This document shows positions 57,519-64,000 of a stretch of DNA of 64,000 nucleotides, one piece after another. The notes below the pieces were generated by a model. It had not been told where the DNA came from and searched no databases. It worked only from the letters and a program-made list of their open reading frames with translations. Source of the stretch: Anaeromyces robustus (Eukaryota; Neocallimastigomycota; Neocallimastigomycetes; Neocallimastigales; Neocallimastigaceae). Every line of letters starts with the position of its first letter. Position 1 is the first letter of the stretch. The DNA lies in the NCBI GenBank assembly GCA_002104895.1, contig MCFG01000274.1, positions 1 to 64,000 on the forward strand, in the 5' to 3' direction. Made by a program: the position numbers and the translations under genes.

Positions 57519-59527
57519 AAAAAGAAAATAAATAAATAGTTTAATGACATTTGTCATAATATTATTATAACATTGAAATAATAAAAAAATATATAAATAA
57601 ATAATTATTTATTTATTTATTTACTTTCTTGGACCAAAGTTATTAACTCCTCTATATTGATTATAATATGGTACGTTTCCTCTTTGATGTGGCTTTTAAA
57701 TTTTTTAATTAAGTTAATAATAATTAATAATTACAATTAATAAGCATATTTATTATCACTATCAAAATTATCTTAAATTATTTTATTATTTTTAAAAAAA
57801 ATTTATATTTATATGAATCAATTACATTATGATAATCTTGACCATTACGATAAGTTTTCTTGTGTATTGTTTGTCCTTTTAATTTCTTTTGAGCTTCACT
57901 ATCAGCAAAACGAACCTGTAAAGGATTTTTACCTCCTGGTAAAATTTTATTAGCATATTTATCAATAATAATTTGAGCCTCTTCTCTTTTTTCTAATTTA
58001 GCTAAACCGACACCTCTACTAGCACCAGTTTGATCATATAAAATAATTGATGAAACAACTTTGTATGGTTGGAATAATTCTAAAAATTCCTATTTTTTTA
58101 AATAAAAGTGTATATATATATATAATTAAAATTTACGAAATATAATTAGACAAAATAAAATATACATATCAAGATATAAATTATTATATTTATATTCTTT
58201 AAAATAACATACAGTTTCATTCATTTCTAATGGCAAGTTTGACATATAAATATTAGTAGATACATTATCTTGAAGATTCTTTAATCTAGTACTGAAAGAT
58301 TCTTTTGCAAATGAAACTTGATAACCCATATTATTTAATTCAGTCATAGCTAATTTTGCTTGTTCTTCTGTTTTATACATTACAAAACCATAACCTTTAC
58401 ATTCATTTGTTTTATTATCAATAATTGCTTTTGAAGAAACTATAGTTCCCCATCTATTTTATAATAATATAAATATAAATAATAAATAAAATTAATTTAA
58501 AATTATATTTTTAAATAATTGAATATATCGTATATATTTAAATTATTTAAATTTAATATAAATTTTCAAAAAAAATTATGATATATATCAATACAAATAA
58601 TGTCATCAATAATAAACTAGTATTTTAAATGAATATATATATATAATAACTGAAAAAAAAAATATTTATCACTTCTTACTTTTTACAAAGATCTTGAAGT
58701 AATTCATCATTAATTTCTGGTTTTAAACCCTTAATATATAAATTATTAGTGGTTTGATTAGAATTTCCATTATAATAAGGATTAGAATTTCCATTATTGT
58801 TTGGCATATAATGATGATGACCTTTATTATAATGGAAGCGATGACCATTCATTGGTGCTGGGGCTGCATTCATAGTTGGTACTAATGGTGCAAAACCAGG
58901 ACTTGGTGAAGAATAAGGTTGTGCTACATTAAAATTTGATGGCATCATTGGTAATGGAGATGGTGAAAGTTGTGGTGGAAAATATGGAATTCTTGGCATA
59001 GCTGACATTGGAGGTGGAATAGCTGAAGTCGGAAGATTAGTAGATGGAGTTGGTAATACATTTGGTCCAGAAGATACCATTTCATTAGTTGGTGTAACAT
59101 TAGAACTATTACTTGGTATTCTATTCATCGGAACCATAGATGTAGCTACAGGAGTTGGATGTGGTGAAGAAAACATAGTAGTAGTATTAGTATTTTGTGG
59201 AGGATTAGCAGTACGAGGAACTTGCGCTGGAACTGGTTGATAAAAAGAGCCTTCAGCTGCAGTTTGCATTGGGAAATATGGATAAGGAATAAAACCATTG
59301 TAATTGTAATACATAACTGGTGAAGATAAATTTTGACCATCTTTTCCCATTGTATTTTCATTATTACCAGAAAATATACCATTAGTATTATTTCCTTCCA
59401 TTTTTTGATTTTGTGAAGTCATTTCAATTTCTGATGTATTATTTTCATTTTCTGATCTCATATAAGTAATATTTGCTTTTTCAACTTCAGCAGTTTTATT
59501 ATTTAAATTATTGACTGGTTCAACCAT
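56810..59527 (-). CDS. Two-RRM RNA-binding protein of RBMS (MSSP) type, six exons
   Basis: Predicted single-strand RNA/DNA-binding regulator. Exons 59527-58680, 58453-58213, 58089-57826, 57692-57625, 57323-56965 and 56847-56810 join in frame to 605 aa. Residues 1-255 are a Pro/Asn/Met-rich disordered N-terminus. RRM1 at about 260-340 has RNP2 LYIKGL and RNP1 KGYGFVMY. RRM2 at about 350-435 has RNP2 IYMSNL and RNP1 RGVGLAKL. The spacing between the RRMs and the phrases CKGYGFV, TNIYMSNLPLEMNE and GASRGVG closely follow human RBMS1-3. The C-terminus is Asn/Met/Pro-rich and low complexity. Both splice junctions that interrupt the RRMs restore the fold. RBMS relatives bind AU-rich RNA, which would suit AT-rich transcripts; that is inference. 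Confidence 0.9.
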
Positions 59528-60134
59528 TATTAAAAAAAATATACTTAAATATTTATTTTATATTATATATATATAAATTAAAAAACAATAATAATTAAAT
59601 TATTTGTCACGAAGATCATATATTTAAAGAATAAATTAATATAATTTGATTCTCTAAAAATAAAGTAATAAAAAAATAACATAAAAAAAATAATTTAAAA
59701 TAAAAACTTACTCTTAAATCTCAACTAATATAAGATAGTTATACGACTAACTGATATTCAATAAAAATTTATATACTTTATTTTTTTTATATTATATTTA
59801 TTTCCAATAAAATTTCAATGATATAAAAAATATAAAAAAAAATAAAATATATATTTAATAATAATTATTCTGTTTTTAATGAAAACAATTTAGTCTTAGA
59901 TATTAATTATATCAAAAATGAAATATTAAATAAGTAATATTATTATATATTCTCCTTTTTTTTTATTACTACTATTATTATTTTTAATGATTTTTTTTTT
60001 TTTTTAAAAAAAAAAATATTTTTAATACGATTTAGATTCTTTGTACTTATTTTTTTATTTCATTTAAATTTTAAATAGTTTATTTTCTTATAAAATTATT
60101 AAAAATTATTTTTATAAAAATGAAACTATTTGAA

Positions 60135-60169
<35 letters not shown>

Positions 60170-62852
60170 TGTGGTATATGTGTAAGCAAAAATGAATTAA
60201 TAATGAAATTAATTGTTAAAAAAAATATATAAAAAAATTGAGTTAAAATCTATTCAATAATTGTATTATAAAAAAAGAATTTTTTTTATAACGATTAAAA
60301 AATAAAAATAACTCAATTGATTTAATAAAATATGAAAACTGCTACGTAAAAAAAAAAAGAAAAGAATCTTTATATATATATTAATTACTAATATATATAT
60401 ATAATAAACGTGAAGTAAAAAAAGAAAAAAAGAAAAGAAAAAAAAAAAAAGAAAATTATTTAAGGTAAAGAATAAAAATATAAAAAAAAGGAAAAGATAT
60501 AATTAATTATGTGATAATTATTAATATATATTTAGATATAATTATATTAATAAATTAATAGAAATGTATACAAATAAGTAAAAAGAAAAAAAGAAAAATA
60601 TATAGATAATATATTTATTATATATAAAAATGAATTAATATATTACAAATTGTATTTATAGTAATATAATATAAATAGGTAAAAAGAGGAAAGCAGAAAA
60701 GGGAAAAATAACATTACAATATATTGTATTATATTATATTAAATTATATTTTCTTCTATAATATATTACAATATATTTTAATATTTTTAACTTTTGACTT
60801 AATATGGATAAAAATTAATAAAATAAAGAAATAATGAAAAATAAAATAAATAATAAAAAAAAAAAAAAAAAAAAAATGCAATAGCTTGACATAAATCAAA
60901 TTAATTAATAATATATTAATATGAATTAATACAATACATTGATTGTATTATTTTATATAATATATTTTATATTATAATATATTATAAATTTTAATTTTGT
61001 TTTTTATACTAATTATATATAAATGAAATAAAAATAATAAAAATTTTACCAAATATTAATATACATATAAAATAAATTAAATTTATTAATTTATAAATAT
61101 ATACTTATAATAAATCATCCATTTTACGATTAAATCATTTTTAATTAATTATAATATAATAATAATATATTGTAAATAATATTAAATATAATATAAATAA
61201 ATAAAAATTTTAATATATTTATGTATATAAATAAAATGATAAATATATTTATGGTATAATTAAAAATTTAGATAAATTATATAAATGTTATAAATTATAC
61301 ATATATAAAAAAAAAGACTAATAATAAAAAAGAGAAATAAGAAAACTTTTTTTAATTAGATTAAAAAGTTAAGTCTATTTAATTACTAAATAAAGTAAAT
61401 AAAATTAGAGAAACTTTAGTTTAATAATAAAAATGAAATATAAAGATATTTGGTCAAAAAATAATTTTTATCATAATGATTATTATTGTAATTTTTCTGT
61501 TTTTTGTTTTTTTATTTTATATATATAATATTTATAATAAATAATATTTATATTTTATTATCTTATAATTTACTTATTTTAGAGATAAGTAAAAGTAAAC
61601 TATATTTTAATATTATAAATATCAATATTAATAATTCTTGATATTGCAATAAATTAATAATAAAAAAAAATTATGTTTAGCCTAAAAAGAAGTATAGTCT
61701 AGAATAAATTAAATAATGGAATATATAATATGAAAAAAAAAAAAAAAAAAGATACTTATAATAAATATCTTTTTAAGTTAAAAAATTAATAATAAATTAA
61801 ATAAACTCTATGACCATTGTATGGTATTAATAAATCATTATATTATTTATTAAAGAGACTTAATATGAAATATTATACAAGATAAACTGTACATCATTTT
61901 AATATTAACTATTTCAATTATTTTATTATTTTAATTACTTTATTCGAATATTAATAGGTATAAAATTAAAATGAGAATTATTATTTCTATGACATAATTA
62001 TGTATATAATTTATAATATTATTAAAAAAATATATAAATAAATAAAAAATGAAGAAAAAAATAAATACAAAAGTATAATAAATATAATAAAAAAAAGAAG
62101 AAAAAACTCATAAAAAAAGAGGAAAAAAAAAAAGAGAAAAAAATGATATAATAAAGATTTATTGATATAAAAAGGGATTTTGTTGAAACATTATAACAAT
62201 AGTATATATATTATAATATCATCTCTTAATGTTTTAAAATAATCGTATTATATTAATATTAAAAAATTATCTTATACTCGCTATTTATTTTATGAAAAAA
62301 TTATATATATTCATCATTCTAATATAGTAATGATTAATTTATAATGAATAAATTTTGTGATTAACGTATACTTTTATTGTAAATTTTACAATTGCAATAA
62401 TTTTTTTAAAGTATAAATTATTCTTAGTTCTTATTAATGTTATTATACACCAAATCATTAATAATTATAAAACATCTGATTTCAATTATACCATTAAGTA
62501 ATACTTATAATATTATACTTTATATTTATTCATATATATTATTATAATATAATCTATTTAATAATTATTTTTTATAATGAATTTTATTATAAAAGATTCT
62601 TGCTTTTTTTTTAAGAAGTGTGTTGTGTAACATAAAGAAACTGTCAAAAATTTATTTTTAAAGAAATTCAGTTTTTTTTTAAAAATTTAAATTATATAAA
62701 TAAATAAATAAAATAAAAAAAATGTATAAATCAATAATAATATTATTATTTATATTAAATATTTAATACTTTAAATACAATAATAAATATATAAGAAATA
62801 AATTTTAATAAATTGTTATAAATAAATAAATAAATAAATAAATGAATGAATA

Positions 62853-62893
<41 letters not shown>

Positions 62894-63340
62894 AAACAAA
62901 TAAATAAATAAATAAATACATTTAATTATTATCCATTTAATTTTTTCTTAATTATTAATTATTAATGAATAATATTAATTTTTTTTTATTCTTGGCTTAT
63001 CAATTATTATTTATGTCCCCTTAACACACATTATAGTGTTTATTTTTTTTTTTCTTCTGAAATATAATTATAAAATTATAAAAATAAAAAAAATATATAT
63101 ATATAATACAAATAAAAAAATAAATCAAAATAAACAATATAAATATATTTTATTTTTATATAAATTTACAAATAAACAAACTATAACATATCTCACATTA
63201 TTTATTTTCAATATTATAATAGTATTATTAATATAAACTAATTTTGTGTATATATATATATTTGAAATAATAATAATAAAATAAAAAAAAAAAAAAATAA
63301 TAATAATAATACCATATATAATTAATTAATAAATAATAAA
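59528..63340. other. 3.8-kb divergent intergenic region
   Basis: Between the RRM gene start (-) and the ankyrin gene start (+), so it includes both promoters. AT-rich with homopolymers (60132-60150 T, 60152-60169 A) and AAAT arrays near 62823-62919. The frame at 63036-63236 is Ile/Lys/Tyr low complexity. Nothing else supported. Confidence 0.6.
62820..62920. repeat. Interrupted (AAAT)n microsatellite
   Basis: Tetranucleotide units with GAATGAATATT and TAAACAAA interruptions, about 420 bp upstream of the ankyrin gene. Confidence 0.85.
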
Positions 63341-64000
63341 ATGTTTTCTATTGAGGAAAACAGAAATAATATAATTAAAATTCTTAAAAATGAAAGTCTC
63401 ACTCAATTAGAAAGCTATGTTAAAAAGAACAATATTAATTTGAAAGAATTAAATAGTAAAGATTTTGATATACTGATTTATGCTATTGAAAAATATTTTC
63501 CTATTAATATAATAAAATATATACTTTATTATTATGAAAATCTTAATTATCCTTTTTATTGTGAAACCCAATCCTATTATATAAAATATAATTCAGATAA
63601 ATATGCACGTCAAATCAACTATAAAGGTTTAAAAGTACCATTATTTTCAGCAATAGCTAACAAGGAATTCAAAATTGCTAATTTATTAATAAAACATAAT
63701 GCAGATATAAATTATACTATTAATTGCGAAGGTTATGAAATCAATATTATAATTTATTTATGTCATGTCAGCAAATCTTACCCATATAATTATATTTTTC
63801 TTGATAAACAAATTTTAAATTATATATTAAGTAATGGCTTTTATTTAAGATGTATAACTAAAGATTTAATAAGTAAAATAATTTGTTTAAAACATAAAAA
63901 CAAAAATGGTTTAATTGAAATGATTTTTAATTATTATATATTTGATAATGCTTTCATTTTACATTTAATTTCAATCTATAAAAATAAAAAACCAATATCA
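63341..64000 (+). CDS. Ankyrin-repeat protein, N-terminal part, continues past the window
   Basis: An open frame from ATG at 63341 runs 220 codons to the window edge without a stop. The N-terminus (MFSIEENRNNIIKILKNESL) is helical and non-secretory. One clear ankyrin repeat is at about 106-136: GLKVPLFSAIANKEFKIANL followed by LIKHNADINY, matching the consensus (TPLH.A...g....v..LL..GAdin). A weaker preceding unit (about 40-65, FDILIYAIEKYFPINIIKYI) and later LNYILSNGFYL fit degenerate repeats. Proteins with this start and loosely spaced repeats form large families in anaerobic fungi as I recall. Function probably protein binding. The 3' end, total repeat number and any introns lie outside. 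Confidence 0.78.
   Translation, partial: MFSIEENRNNIIKILKNESLTQLESYVKKNNINLKELNSKDFDILIYAIEKYFPINIIKYILYYYENLNYPFYCETQSYYIKYNSDKYARQINYKGLKVPLFSAIANKEFKIANLLIKHNADINYTINCEGYEINIIIYLCHVSKSYPYNYIFLDKQILNYILSNGFYLRCITKDLISKIICLKHKNKNGLIEMIFNYYIFDNAFILHLISIYKNKKPIS

Noticed and set aside
62940-63240. 66-codon plus-strand frame upstream of the ankyrin gene
   Set aside because: Ile/Lys/Tyr/Asn-rich random-type translation of AT-rich DNA, no splice-compatible link to the ankyrin frame.

Overview
The window is eukaryotic nuclear DNA with an extreme A+T bias. It contains spliced genes (short AT-rich GT-AG introns), huge (AAT)n and (AAAT)n microsatellites, poly(A)/poly(T) runs and poly-Asn coding tracts. 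The best-fitting source is an anaerobic gut fungus (Neocallimastigomycota). The argument rests on base composition, intron style, a class C receptor-like protein with a 'GGAIY' polymorphic-membrane-protein-type ectodomain, and tandem ABCB transporters. This is inference from memory of such genomes; Dictyostelium-like organisms share the AT and poly-Asn bias and were considered less likely.

Layout. 0.1-2.7 kb (-): eIF3i, eight exons, apparently with a 3-nt ATG exon. 3.7-4.1 kb (-): Rpb12/ABC10-alpha, three exons. 5.1-5.9 kb (-): a hotdog acyl-CoA thioesterase with an organelle-like leader. 5.9-10.3 kb: repeat-rich spacer. 10.3-13.8 kb (+): a large Asn/Ser-rich protein of unknown function. 14.1-15.4 kb: a cluster of long inverted repeats. 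15.6-16.1 kb (+): a small basic protein. 16.9-18.9 kb: a 5'-truncated LINE with poly(A) tail and 12-bp target-site duplication. 19.1-19.35 kb: a (TAA)n array. 19.9-20.9 kb (-): a seven-helix membrane protein. 22.4-23.2 kb: a decayed coding region. 24.5-26.7 kb (-): a C2H2 zinc-finger factor. 26.7-32.0 kb: spacer with tandem duplications and a 395-bp (AAAT)n array. 32.1-37.3 and 38.7-43.7 kb (-): two tandem full-length ABCB transporters. 46.6-52.4 kb (+): an 11-exon class C GPCR-like receptor. 53.6-55.1 kb (+): a Sec20-type SNARE. 56.8-59.5 kb (-): a two-RRM RNA-binding protein of RBMS type. 63.3 kb to the end (+): the start of an ankyrin-repeat protein.

There are no operons; each gene stands alone. 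Housekeeping genes (translation initiation, RNA polymerase, ER-Golgi trafficking, RNA binding) are interspersed with lineage-expanded families (ABCB, receptor, ankyrin, 7TM). The most informative observations are the receptor's domain architecture, the local near-identity of the two ABCB genes (probable gene conversion) together with their different intron content, and the structurally complete LINE insertion. Exon boundaries were worked out by hand from reading frame, GT-AG signals and known protein families; transcripts would be needed to confirm them.
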